Shown here piece by piece: positions 1 to 6,725 of a stretch of DNA of 11,493 bases. Made by a program: the position numbers and the translations under genes. The notes below the pieces were generated by a model. That model saw nothing but the letters and a program-made list of their open reading frames with translations. It ran no database searches and was not told the origin of the DNA. This DNA comes from an uncultured Alphaproteobacteria bacterium (GTDB lineage Bacteria; Pseudomonadota; Alphaproteobacteria; Puniceispirillales; UBA1172): positions 1-11,493 of the forward strand of contig CALFYS010000080.1 of the NCBI GenBank assembly GCA_937952245.1, in the 5' to 3' direction. Within the stretch, counting starts at the first letter, position 1; every line of letters starts with the position of its first letter.

Positions 1-1
1 A

Positions 2-77
<76 letters not shown>

Positions 78-92
78 GTCTTTATTCTGCTT

Positions 93-121
93 AAAATAAT
101 CTTGGCGCTTTGTCCACGCCA
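93..121 (-). terminator. possible weak Rho-independent terminator after hemY
   Basis: On the minus strand TGGCGT pairs with GCGCCA (five Watson-Crick pairs and one T-G pair) around the 7-nt loop GGACAAA. The run AGATTATTTT follows directly. The stem is short and the U-tract is interrupted, so termination would be partial at best. Its position, between the hemY stop and the tRNA-Thr gene, is where a terminator for the hem operon would be expected. Confidence 0.35.
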
Positions 122-171
122 GAGACAGCAACTCGCGATAATGTGATCAACCGCATCACGGATACGCCCCA

Positions 172-1488
172 TCACCGCCAGCCGACCGTGGCGAAATGCC
201 CGCAATCGGGGCAATGGGCGTGCCAATCTTCCGCCACCCCATGGCAAGATGAACATTGCCAAGCCGCGGGGCGTTTGGCTTTCGCCGCCATGGTCAGGGC
301 GTAATGTTGTTGCGGCCATTCGGCGCTTGCCGCATCCCCATCTTTATCTTTGTTCGATTTTTTGGGGGCGTGTTCCGCCAAATCCGCATAGACTTGCCAC
401 GTCTTCAGATCGCGGCTTTCTTCCGGCACCATATCCAACAGGCGTTTCGCCTCCCCCCAGAGTTTTTGCCCCATGGCCAGCCGCGCCACATCCACCAGCG
501 CGTCAGGGTGATTGCCGCCTTGGTCGGTTATTTTGATCAATTTTGAAAGCGCCGCTTCATCACCGCCCAAATCAGCAAACAGCGCCATGGCCACATCAGG
601 GTGCGGGGTGTGATGAAACCCGGCCTGCAGAACATTGCGGGCTTTGCGGGGCTTGCCCATGGCATGGTGGAGCGTCGCCGCCGCCAAAACCGCGGGCGGC
701 AATCCCGCGTCATATTTCAAGGCTTTGTTGAGATGCGCCAACACCGCACCATCGCCGCGATCATGGTGCTGGTCATCTTCGGCCAGTTTATAATAGAGCG
801 TTGCGAAACCGCGATTAACCGCTTTTGAATCCATATCCGGATCACGGGCGGCGGCGTGCAGCGCATCAATCGCTTTTTCCCAATGCCCATGCTGGGCTTC
901 GAGGGCATAGAGCGCTTTGGCAAGACCCGGGGCTTTTTGATTAAGGGCAAACGCCTCTCGCCCGATGGCAAGGGCGGCGTTGTCATCACCGCGTTCCGCT
1001 TCAAGGCGCATCAAGCCGGCTTTGCCAAAAAACGCTGTTTCGCGGTGTTCGGCCAGGGTTTCAAAATAACGGCTGGCGGCGTCAGGATCACCGGTTAACG
1101 AGGCGGCTTGGGCGGAGAGCAAATCGGTCAAGGGCGCTTCCCCCATCAGCCGTTTGGCTTTTTTCGATTGCCGCATGGCTTCACGTCCATCGCCCGCCGA
1201 AGCGGCCACCAACCCTATGGCCAAGGCTTGATGGCCTTGTTCTTGGCGGCGGCTGTTGAGCGAGCCTGAGATGCGCCCAGGCAGACCAGTGATCACCCCG
1301 ATGATACGGTCGAGCATAATCGCCAGCCAGATGATCCCAACCGCGATCACCACCAACAGACTGGTGCGGGCTTCAACACGCCAGCCCAGCCATTCCAGCG
1401 TGGTCATCCCCGGCTGTTTGTTCAAAAAACTTGCGGCAAAGCCAGCGATGGTGATCAGAAAAGCAATGGTGATCAGACGTTTTAACAT
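172..1488 (-). CDS. hemY: HemY-type membrane tetratricopeptide protein with C-terminal zinc ribbon
   Basis: This is a 438-residue inner-membrane protein of the HemY_N/TPR family, whose gene commonly sits beside haem synthesis genes. Its exact role is unsettled; it is not the protoporphyrinogen oxidase also called HemY in Bacillus. Two hydrophobic segments lie at about residues 4-22 and 43-62, as in the HemY_N domain. A helical repeat region rich in Ala and Leu spans about 85-370, with TPR-like pairs around 120-210 and 245-350. A Lys/Asp-rich linker lies at 375-390. Residues 412-429 carry CxxC-x10-CxxC (Cys412, 415, 426, 429) flanked by Trp, a rubredoxin-like zinc ribbon like that of LapB. The frame opens three bases earlier with GTG at 1491. 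I prefer ATG at 1488 because GAGGG at 1499-1495 is then 6 nt away instead of 3. The start overlaps the upstream stop (TGATG), which suggests translational coupling. Confidence 0.85.
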   Translation of the reverse strand: MLKRLITIAFLITIAGFAASFLNKQPGMTTLEWLGWRVEARTSLLVVIAVGIIWLAIMLDRIIGVITGLPGRISGSLNSRRQEQGHQALAIGLVAASAGDGREAMRQSKKAKRLMGEAPLTDLLSAQAASLTGDPDAASRYFETLAEHRETAFFGKAGLMRLEAERGDDNAALAIGREAFALNQKAPGLAKALYALEAQHGHWEKAIDALHAAARDPDMDSKAVNRGFATLYYKLAEDDQHHDRGDGAVLAHLNKALKYDAGLPPAVLAAATLHHAMGKPRKARNVLQAGFHHTPHPDVAMALFADLGGDEAALSKLIKITDQGGNHPDALVDVARLAMGQKLWGEAKRLLDMVPEESRDLKTWQVYADLAEHAPKKSNKDKDGDAASAEWPQQHYALTMAAKAKRPAAWQCSSCHGVAEDWHAHCPDCGHFATVGWR

Positions 1489-2312
1489 CACTTGCCCTCG
1501 CTTTGATCACTGGCGCTATGTTCTGGAAGGCGGCTGATGCGGATGCTGCCGAATAACGATTGCCACCATGATTGGTTTTCAACCGCTTCGCCCTGCGGCT
1601 GATTGGCTTCAGGGGTAGGGGAATGTTGCGTCTTGATATGATCATCCTGAACAATTTTAAGGGCTTCAATTTCAGCCTGAAGGCGGGTGATGTCCTGATG
1701 AAGCCGGTCGAGATGCGCCGCCATTTTGGTGATGGTTTCATCGGTGATATTAGAGGGTTGGGCAGGGGTTACCGCATCAGAAGACGGCGTGTTTGCCGCT
1801 GCGATTTTGCTTTCAAATTCAGCAGATAAAGCGGTTATTCTGTCGTTGATCGTGGTGATTTTTTTTGCCAATGCCTCAAGGTTTTCTTGTCGGGCGAGAT
1901 GGCCATCATCGAAGCTTGGAGGGTTTTGCGTGGCGGTTTTAAGGCCAGTTTCAAGATTGGTAACACGGCTGGTCAAATCCCCTCGCCACTGCGGGTCGAT
2001 ATTTTTTTGGCCGATCATCACCGCCCATCCCGCCAGCCCCAAGGCCATCACCGCCATCAGCATGGCAAAAAGAGAAAGCGGTATTTTTTGCGATTTTTTT
2101 GAGGGTGAATTGTTTGGCGGGGAGTTTTTCGCTTGGGCTTCTTTAGATTTTGCCTGATCCGCTTTTGGCTTTGCTTCACCCGTGGCGTTTTTTTTGTCTT
2201 GGCTTGTTACCTCTTCGGCGGTGCCATCAATAATCACCGTTTCCTCTTGAGAAGGGGCAGATTTAGGCGCGGATTTCGCCTTTGCCTTTTTCGGTGTTGG
2301 TCGCTTTGCCAT
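1488..2312 (-). CDS. short mitofilin-like (Mic60/COG4223-type) membrane coiled-coil protein
   Basis: This 274-residue protein has a Lys/Ala/Pro/Ser-rich, low-complexity cytoplasmic N-terminus (about 1-77) and one transmembrane helix (about 78-101). A periplasmic part follows, with heptad-like helices at about 112-172 and 192-222, then a Pro/Gln-rich linker. Near the end, residues 249-261 (WWQSLFGSIRISR) resemble the segment that opens the conserved C-terminal region of alphaproteobacterial mitofilin homologues. In longer family members a helical mitofilin core follows; here the protein stops 13 residues later. Its place between hemD and hemY is typical for alphaproteobacterial Mic60, which in studied species shapes inner-membrane invaginations. 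The assignment rests on this context, the topology and the short end motif, since coiled coils alone are weak evidence. The start is ATG 2312; a GGAG lies 12 nt upstream, rather far. HemD ends 35 nt upstream. Confidence 0.65.
   Translation of the reverse strand: MAKRPTPKKAKAKSAPKSAPSQEETVIIDGTAEEVTSQDKKNATGEAKPKADQAKSKEAQAKNSPPNNSPSKKSQKIPLSLFAMLMAVMALGLAGWAVMIGQKNIDPQWRGDLTSRVTNLETGLKTATQNPPSFDDGHLARQENLEALAKKITTINDRITALSAEFESKIAAANTPSSDAVTPAQPSNITDETITKMAAHLDRLHQDITRLQAEIEALKIVQDDHIKTQHSPTPEANQPQGEAVENQSWWQSLFGSIRISRLPEHSASDQSEGK
1495..1499 (-). promoter_or_regulatory. ribosome binding site deciding the hemY start
   Basis: GAGGG on the minus strand lies inside the last codons of the upstream mitofilin-like gene. 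It is 6 nt before ATG 1488 but only 3 nt before the alternative GTG 1491, which favours the ATG. Confidence 0.6.
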
Positions 2313-2347
2313 GGTATTGCTTCACTCCGATCAAGATCAATCGCGGG

Positions 2348-3121
2348 TTATAAGTCTTGGTCTAAATCAGCCGCATTGATGGATGATGCTGGCAGGCCAA
2401 GGGTTTCCGCTGCTGCAACAAACATGGCGGAACGGCGCGGTGTTGCTGCAATCTTAATGTTATGCCAGCCACCCCCGCAAAGTCCAGCGGCACGATTGCT
2501 AATCACAATCGCCGTGATGTTTTCGCGATAAGGCGAAAGCCCCCGAGCATCCATAAGTTTAGCGAAATGCTCCCCCGCTCGCCCCGAATGCATCAGCACC
2601 GCCGCAACCTTGCCTTGGCGGATGGCGGTGTCAATGTCATCAGGCCAATGATTGGTGGTGGCCGCTTTATAAACAGGTTGGCGATCCGTGGTGATGTCAA
2701 AAGCCGCCAGCGCATCGGCGATATTAAATCCTGTATCCACCGCGGATGGCCAAAACACATGATCAAGTTTTGTAGGGTGATCAGCGGATTGTTGATGGTC
2801 ATGGATGACCTTGGCCAACGCCTGACCATCACCGCCGCCGGTGATGACGTTCTGAAACCCCGCGTTATGGGCGGCATTAGCGGTTGATCCACCGACACAA
2901 TAACACGGCAAGTGATGAAGGCTGGCATCCAGCAATGGCGGGGCGTGGCGGCTGGTTACAACAATCGCGTCCACGGATGACGCGGGTTTGGCCGCTGTGG
3001 TCAGGGGTTGGATTTCAAGCATTGGCGCGGCCAAGGCGGTGATCATCATTTCTTTCAGGTCAGCAATATCTTGCTGGGCATCATCAATCGGTCTGGTGGT
3101 GATGACGATTTGATCCTGCAT
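2348..3121 (-). CDS. hemD: uroporphyrinogen-III synthase
   Basis: This 257-residue cytosolic enzyme closes hydroxymethylbilane with inversion of ring D to give uroporphyrinogen III, the branch point to haem, sirohaem and cobalamin. The family is poorly conserved in sequence, but the two-lobed pattern is visible. It has an N-terminal IVITTRP (5-11), DAIVVTSRHA (51-60) where vfTSxnav is usual, and CVGGSTANAAHNAGF (75-89) for the vGxxTAxaLxxxGf motif. GGGDGQAL follows (95-102), then VLMHSGRAGEHF (175-186) in the second lobe. The C-terminal IVISNRAAGL...IKIAATP (205-228) matches the usual iAiS...vxvAxxP ending. Length is normal for the family. AGGCGGA lies 6 nt before ATG 3121. hemC ends 19 nt upstream, which supports one transcript. 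The identification leans on both motifs and neighbours. Confidence 0.88.
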   Translation of the reverse strand: MQDQIVITTRPIDDAQQDIADLKEMMITALAAPMLEIQPLTTAAKPASSVDAIVVTSRHAPPLLDASLHHLPCYCVGGSTANAAHNAGFQNVITGGGDGQALAKVIHDHQQSADHPTKLDHVFWPSAVDTGFNIADALAAFDITTDRQPVYKAATTNHWPDDIDTAIRQGKVAAVLMHSGRAGEHFAKLMDARGLSPYRENITAIVISNRAAGLCGGGWHNIKIAATPRRSAMFVAAAETLGLPASSINAADLDQDL

Positions 3122-3140
3122 ATAATCCGCCTCAACCCTT

Positions 3141-4094
3141 TTAATGTTTGGTCTTTTCCAAGAACGCCCGCCCCCCCGCGTCAGCCAGCAATTGATCCGC
3201 CAGCTGTCGGCCTAAGGCCTCGGCATCATCTTCATGGGCGTGATCAACCGCGGTGAAAACAGCATCACCATCAGGGCTAAGCAATTGGGCGGTGAGTTTC
3301 ACCATCCCATCTTGATAATAAGCCGACGCCCCAATCGGGGTTTCGCAGGTGCCATCCAATTGATCCAGCAACGCCCGTTCCGCGGTGACTTCTATCGCGG
3401 TTTCATGGTGGTTTAACGCCGTTAATTTTTCCAGCATATCGCGCCTTTGTTGAGTGCCATCATCGGCAAGGGCTTGAATGGCAATCGCGCCTTGGGCGGC
3501 GGCGGGCAGCATCACATCTTCAGCGATGGGGTGAATACGCTGGCTGAACCCCAGCCTTTGCATCCCCGCCATGGCCAGCACAATAGCATCATAATGACCG
3601 GCATCAAGTTGCGCCAAGCGGCTGTTGACATTGCCGCGCAATAATTTGGTGCTGACATCAGGACGAATGGATTTGATAATCGCCGCCCGCCGCACAGAAG
3701 CGGTGCCAACAACCGCGCCTTGGGGCAGGTCTTCAAAACGAGCGTAATCTCCGATCAACGCATCCCGCCGATCCGCCCGCTGAAGAAAAGCGGCGATGGT
3801 GGTGCCATCGGCGTATTGGGTTTCCATATCTTTGCCGGAATGAACCGCGGCATCCGCTTCACCGGTGAGCATGGCGCGTTCAAGGGTTTTCACAAAAAGC
3901 CCTTTGCCGCCAATCTCCGCCAAAGGCCGATCCAGCACTTCATCACCGCGGGTGGAAAAGGTGATAATCTCAGCATCATCCAATTGTGCGGCGACTTCTT
4001 CGGCTTGCGCCAACGCCAATTGTGAGGCGCGGCTGGCGAGGCGGATGGTGGGCGCGCCGGATAAAGAATGATGGTCTTGTTTAATCGTAGTCAT
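3141..4094 (-). CDS. hemC: hydroxymethylbilane synthase (porphobilinogen deaminase)
   Basis: This 317-residue cytosolic enzyme joins four porphobilinogen units into hydroxymethylbilane. The family pattern is clear: RLASRASQLALAQA (18-31), IGGKGLFVKTLE (61-72), and the catalytic-Asp motif AVHSGKDM (83-90, Asp89). GTASVRRAA (130-138) and RGNVNSRL (153-160) are the arginine clusters that bind substrate carboxylates, followed by LPAAAQGAIAIQ (196-207). ERALLDQLDGTCETPIGA (239-256) contains Cys250, which anchors the dipyrromethane cofactor. Length is usual. The common HSxKDVPT motif reads HSGKDMET here, a variation I associate with some alphaproteobacteria. It is first in the operon with hemD, the mitofilin-like gene and hemY, and divergent from tsaD. 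No strong Shine-Dalgarno is present before ATG 4094; a GGGG run lies about 12 nt upstream. I saw no convincing promoter for this strand in the 119-nt divergent gap. Confidence 0.97.
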   Translation of the reverse strand: MTTIKQDHHSLSGAPTIRLASRASQLALAQAEEVAAQLDDAEIITFSTRGDEVLDRPLAEIGGKGLFVKTLERAMLTGEADAAVHSGKDMETQYADGTTIAAFLQRADRRDALIGDYARFEDLPQGAVVGTASVRRAAIIKSIRPDVSTKLLRGNVNSRLAQLDAGHYDAIVLAMAGMQRLGFSQRIHPIAEDVMLPAAAQGAIAIQALADDGTQQRRDMLEKLTALNHHETAIEVTAERALLDQLDGTCETPIGASAYYQDGMVKLTAQLLSPDGDAVFTAVDHAHEDDAEALGRQLADQLLADAGGRAFLEKTKH

Positions 4095-4158
4095 AAATTG
4101 CTTTTACCCCGCCGATGCCATTAGGGAAAGAAAAAGCGTTCTATTTTCGGCAAATCTG

Positions 4159-4186
4159 CTGACCTTTTCTTAAACTGGGGTATAAT
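4159..4186 (+). promoter_or_regulatory. probable sigma-70 type promoter of tsaD-gpsA
   Basis: A perfect TATAAT lies at 4181-4186. Sixteen bases upstream, CTGACC (4159-4164) matches TTGACA at four of six positions. Initiation would fall near 4193, leaving a leader of about 20 nt before the tsaD ATG. The -10 is strong and the -35 moderate. Confidence 0.6.
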
Positions 4187-4198
4187 CAGCCGCGATTG

Positions 4199-4204
4199 AA
4201 AGGA
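4199..4204 (+). promoter_or_regulatory. ribosome binding site deciding the tsaD start
   Basis: AAAGGA ends 9 nt before ATG 4214. An in-frame TTG at 4196 extends the frame by six codons, but it overlaps this site and lies almost at the predicted transcription start, so ATG 4214 is preferred. Confidence 0.6.
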
Positions 4205-4213
4205 AAACACAAT

Positions 4214-5323
4214 ATGCCATCACGCGATACAAATGGTGCCATTTTAGGAATTGAAACCAGTTGCGATGAAACCGCGGCGGCGGTGGTGACAACTGATGGC
4301 CAGATTCTTTCCAACGTAATCGCCAGCCAAATTGATGACCATGCTGAACATGGCGGTGTTGTTCCTGAAGTCGCGGCGCGCGCGCATTTAACCCAGATTG
4401 ATACGGTGATTGCCCGCGCCATGGATGAAGCGGATATGTCTTGGTCAGGCCTAAAGGCGGTGGCGGCAACAGGTGGCCCGGGGTTAATCGGCGGCGTTTT
4501 GGTGGGCACGGTCACCGCCAAAGCCATTGCCAGTTCTTGTGGCGTGCCTTATTTCGCCATCAATCATTTAGAAGGCCATGCCCTCACCGCAAGGCTGACC
4601 GCGCTTGATGATGGCGGGATTGAATATCCGTATTTATTGCTTCTGGTCTCTGGCGGTCATACGCAATTGCTGGCGGTATCGGCCCCCGGGGTCTATCGCC
4701 GTTATGGCACCACCATGGATGATGCCGCTGGTGAAGCCTTTGATAAATCCGCCAAGATATTAGGCCTTGGGTTGCCTGGCGGTCCTAAAATCGAAGCCCT
4801 TGCCCGCCAAGGGGATGGACAATCTTATGATCTGCCGCGACCGCTCAAAAACAAACCTGGGTGTCATTTTTCTTTTTCAGGGCTGAAGACAGCGGTGCTG
4901 ACGGCTTATCAAAACACCATCGCGCCATTGGATGATCAAAAAGCCATTGACCAGAAAAAGGCAGATTTAGCCGCGTCATTGCAACGTGCGGTGGCGGAAA
5001 CATTGGCGTCGCGCAGCCGCAATGCCATGGAACAGTTTTTATCAGACCATGATGTTTCAAACCCCAGTTTTGTGGTGGCCGGCGGGGTGGCGGCCAATCA
5101 ATTGATCCGCCAGATGCTGACCGATCTGGCTTTGGAAAAAGGGTTTCAATTCAACGCCCCGCCCATTGGGTTATGCACCGATAACGCCGTGATGATCGCA
5201 TGGGCGGCGGCGGAACGAATGGCGGCAGATTTGCCCGCTGACCCATTGGATTTTGCCCCACGCCCGCGCTGGCCGCTTGACCCTGAAGCCAGCCCTCCAC
5301 CGGGGCGCGGTGTCCGAGCATAG
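4214..5323 (+). CDS. tsaD: tRNA N6-adenosine threonylcarbamoyltransferase
   Basis: This 369-residue cytosolic member of the Kae1/TsaD ASKHA family acts with TsaB and TsaE. It transfers threonylcarbamoyl from TC-AMP to A37 of tRNAs that read ANN codons. Visible motifs in order are LGIETSCDET (11-20), GGVVPEVAARAH (47-58), TGGPGLIGGVLVG (86-98) and NHLEGH (117-122) with the metal-binding His118 and His122. LLLLVSGGHTQL (141-152) follows, then DDAAGEAFDKSAKILGL (169-185), HFSFSGLKTAV (218-228), VAGGVAAN (288-295), and CTDNAVMIAW (321-330) with metal-binding Asp323. It is about 30 residues longer than the E. coli protein. The difference lies mainly in a Pro-rich C-terminal tail (about 345-369), which I regard as common in alphaproteobacteria. 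gpsA starts 9 nt after the stop, and its Shine-Dalgarno overlaps the TAG, so co-transcription is likely. Confidence 0.97.
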   Translation: MPSRDTNGAILGIETSCDETAAAVVTTDGQILSNVIASQIDDHAEHGGVVPEVAARAHLTQIDTVIARAMDEADMSWSGLKAVAATGGPGLIGGVLVGTVTAKAIASSCGVPYFAINHLEGHALTARLTALDDGGIEYPYLLLLVSGGHTQLLAVSAPGVYRRYGTTMDDAAGEAFDKSAKILGLGLPGGPKIEALARQGDGQSYDLPRPLKNKPGCHFSFSGLKTAVLTAYQNTIAPLDDQKAIDQKKADLAASLQRAVAETLASRSRNAMEQFLSDHDVSNPSFVVAGGVAANQLIRQMLTDLALEKGFQFNAPPIGLCTDNAVMIAWAAAERMAADLPADPLDFAPRPRWPLDPEASPPPGRGVRA

Positions 5324-5332
5324 GAAATCATC

Positions 5333-6313
5333 ATGACAACAACCCATCAAAAAATTGCAGTGATTGGCGGCGGTGCTTGGGGAAGCGCCATTGCATCGTC
5401 CTTGGCAAGTTCTGGCCATGATGTCGGCGTTTTGACCCGCCGCGCGGATCTGGCGGAAGCCTTGTTAAAGAGTCAGTCTCCGGCTTTGGGTAACATTCCC
5501 ATCACCGCCCCCAACAGAGCAGGGGTTGATGCTGAAACCATTGTTGCCGGTTGTGACGCGGTGATGCTGGTGGTGCCGGTTCGCGCCACCCAAGCGACGC
5601 TGTCAGAAATTAAACCTTTTCTTGCCCCTGATTGCCCCATCGGTTTTGCCGCCAAAGGATTTGTCCCCGGGGCGGATGATTTAATCCCCCATGTCGCGAA
5701 AACCATTCTTGGCAATCCGTTGGTGATGTTCTCCGGCCCTAGTTTTGCCGATGAAGTGGCGAAAGGCTTGCCCGCCGCTTTGGTGGCGGCATCCGAAGAT
5801 GATCACGCCGCTGATCACATCGCCGCGCTGTTTTCTGGCGGGGTGATGCGCGTTTACACCAGCCCTGATCCCATTGGCGTTGCCGTCGGCGGGGCGGTTA
5901 AAAACGTCATTGCCATTGCCAGCGGCATCACCGCAGGATTGGGGTTAGGGGATAATGCCCGTGCCGCCTTGATGACGCGAGGGCTGGCCGAGGCCACCCG
6001 TCTTGCAACCGCCATGGGCGGCAAGGCTGAAACGCTATTTGGGCTGGCGGGTTTAGGGGATATGGCGCTGACCTGTTCGGGGCCCCATTCGCGGAATTTC
6101 GCGTTTGGATTGGCGCTTGGCCAAGGGCAAACCCCATCGGGGAAATTGGCGGAAGGTCAGTATTCTTCGGCGGTGATCTCAAGGCGGGCGTTGGCCGAAG
6201 GTGTTGATATGCCCATCACCAACGCCGTGGATCGGGTGATCTCCGGCAAGGCGGATTTAGCCGAAGAGATTAAAGCGCTCTTGGCGCGCCCCACCACCCA
6301 AGAATGGCGATAG
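5333..6313 (+). CDS. gpsA: NAD(P)-dependent glycerol-3-phosphate dehydrogenase
   Basis: This 326-residue cytosolic enzyme reduces dihydroxyacetone phosphate to sn-glycerol-3-phosphate, the backbone of phospholipids. The Rossmann nucleotide-binding motif IAVIGGGAWGSAIA is at 8-21. AAKGF (106-110) and FSGPSFADEVAKGLPAAL (133-150) are family signatures. GGAVKNVIAIASGI (186-199) carries the catalytic Lys190, GDNARAALMTRGLAE (206-220) is the substrate-binding helix, and LAGLGDMALTCSG (238-250) follows. RNFAFGLALGQG (254-265) is the C-terminal domain motif, with conserved Glu274 in LAEGQYS. Length is slightly under the roughly 330-340 typical of the family, with a shorter linker after the first Rossmann strands (about 47-62). 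AGGAAA at 5322-5327 precedes ATG 5333 by 5 nt. It follows tsaD directly and runs convergent to the LAB_N gene, with only 28 nt between the stops and no clear terminator hairpin. Confidence 0.97.
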   Translation: MTTTHQKIAVIGGGAWGSAIASSLASSGHDVGVLTRRADLAEALLKSQSPALGNIPITAPNRAGVDAETIVAGCDAVMLVVPVRATQATLSEIKPFLAPDCPIGFAAKGFVPGADDLIPHVAKTILGNPLVMFSGPSFADEVAKGLPAALVAASEDDHAADHIAALFSGGVMRVYTSPDPIGVAVGGAVKNVIAIASGITAGLGLGDNARAALMTRGLAEATRLATAMGGKAETLFGLAGLGDMALTCSGPHSRNFAFGLALGQGQTPSGKLAEGQYSSAVISRRALAEGVDMPITNAVDRVISGKADLAEEIKALLARPTTQEWR

Positions 6314-6341
6314 GCCTTTATCTTCCATGCTTCAATATTGA

Positions 6342-6725
6342 CTAGGATTGAGACTGGTTGTCTTTTTTCTCACGGTTGATGAAGATCAGATTGCGGGCAT
6401 AAATAAACAGCCCCAATCCTTGGCCTGCGATAATCACCGGGTCTTGCCGCCAGATGGCGTAAAGCAATAATACCGATCCGCCGCCAATGGAAAAATACCA
6501 AAACACCACGGGAATGACGCTTCGTTTCGCGCCCTCGGAGGTCAGCCATTGGATGATAAACCGCATGGCAAAAAGAAACTGTCCACCAAACCCCACCACA
6601 ATCATGATGCTTTCAGGATGTTCCGGCAGGGATTCTGGCAAGAAGGGTAAAATGCTGATCAGAAGCCATGCGAAAGCGACTGCGACCTGTTCAATTGCTG
6701 AGGACATGGAGGCGATAACAGACAT
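6342..6725 (-). CDS. stand-alone LAB_N-domain membrane protein (lipid A biosynthesis, LpxB N-terminal-like)
   Basis: This small membrane protein of 127 residues has three or four hydrophobic segments, at about 12-30, 39-60, 72-92 and 96-116. It matches the LAB_N pattern found as an N-terminal extension of some LpxB proteins and as free-standing proteins: GFGGQFLFAMRFIIQW (45-60), SEGAKRSVIPVVFWYFS (63-79), YAIWRQDPVIIAGQGLG (89-105) and YARNL (109-113). The order of motifs (aromatic-Gln turn, K-[KR]S, a Tyr-Ala/Gly after a helix, D-x-V/P-I-I) recalls SemiSWEET/PQ-loop half-transporters. It overlaps the stop of the GT2 gene as TAATG, so its translation is probably coupled to that enzyme. It lacks the LpxB glycosyltransferase domain and is no remnant of it. 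Its function is not established. Helping to move or present the lipid-linked sugar made by its neighbour is an inference from context. Confidence 0.85.
   Translation of the reverse strand: MSVIASMSSAIEQVAVAFAWLLISILPFLPESLPEHPESIMIVVGFGGQFLFAMRFIIQWLTSEGAKRSVIPVVFWYFSIGGGSVLLLYAIWRQDPVIIAGQGLGLFIYARNLIFINREKKDNQSQS

Noticed and set aside
88..116. Promoter for tRNA-Thr on the minus strand (TGGACA, 17-nt spacer, TAAGCA).
   Set aside because: The -35 is good but the -10 matches TATAAT at too few positions, and the -35 lies inside a possible terminator hairpin. It is kept only as a finding, not as a called promoter.
6332..6341. Perfect 10-bp palindrome TCAATATTGA between the convergent gpsA and LAB_N stops, considered as a bidirectional terminator.
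   Set aside because: It has no loop, is AT-rich with only two G/C pairs, and has no flanking T-tract, so it would not make a stable terminator hairpin. A chance palindrome is more likely.
6342..6725. Reading the LAB_N protein as a truncated lpxB pseudogene.
   Set aside because: The domain is complete, ends cleanly, overlaps the GT2 stop in a coupled arrangement, and no LpxB glycosyltransferase remnant follows. Stand-alone LAB_N proteins are a known form.
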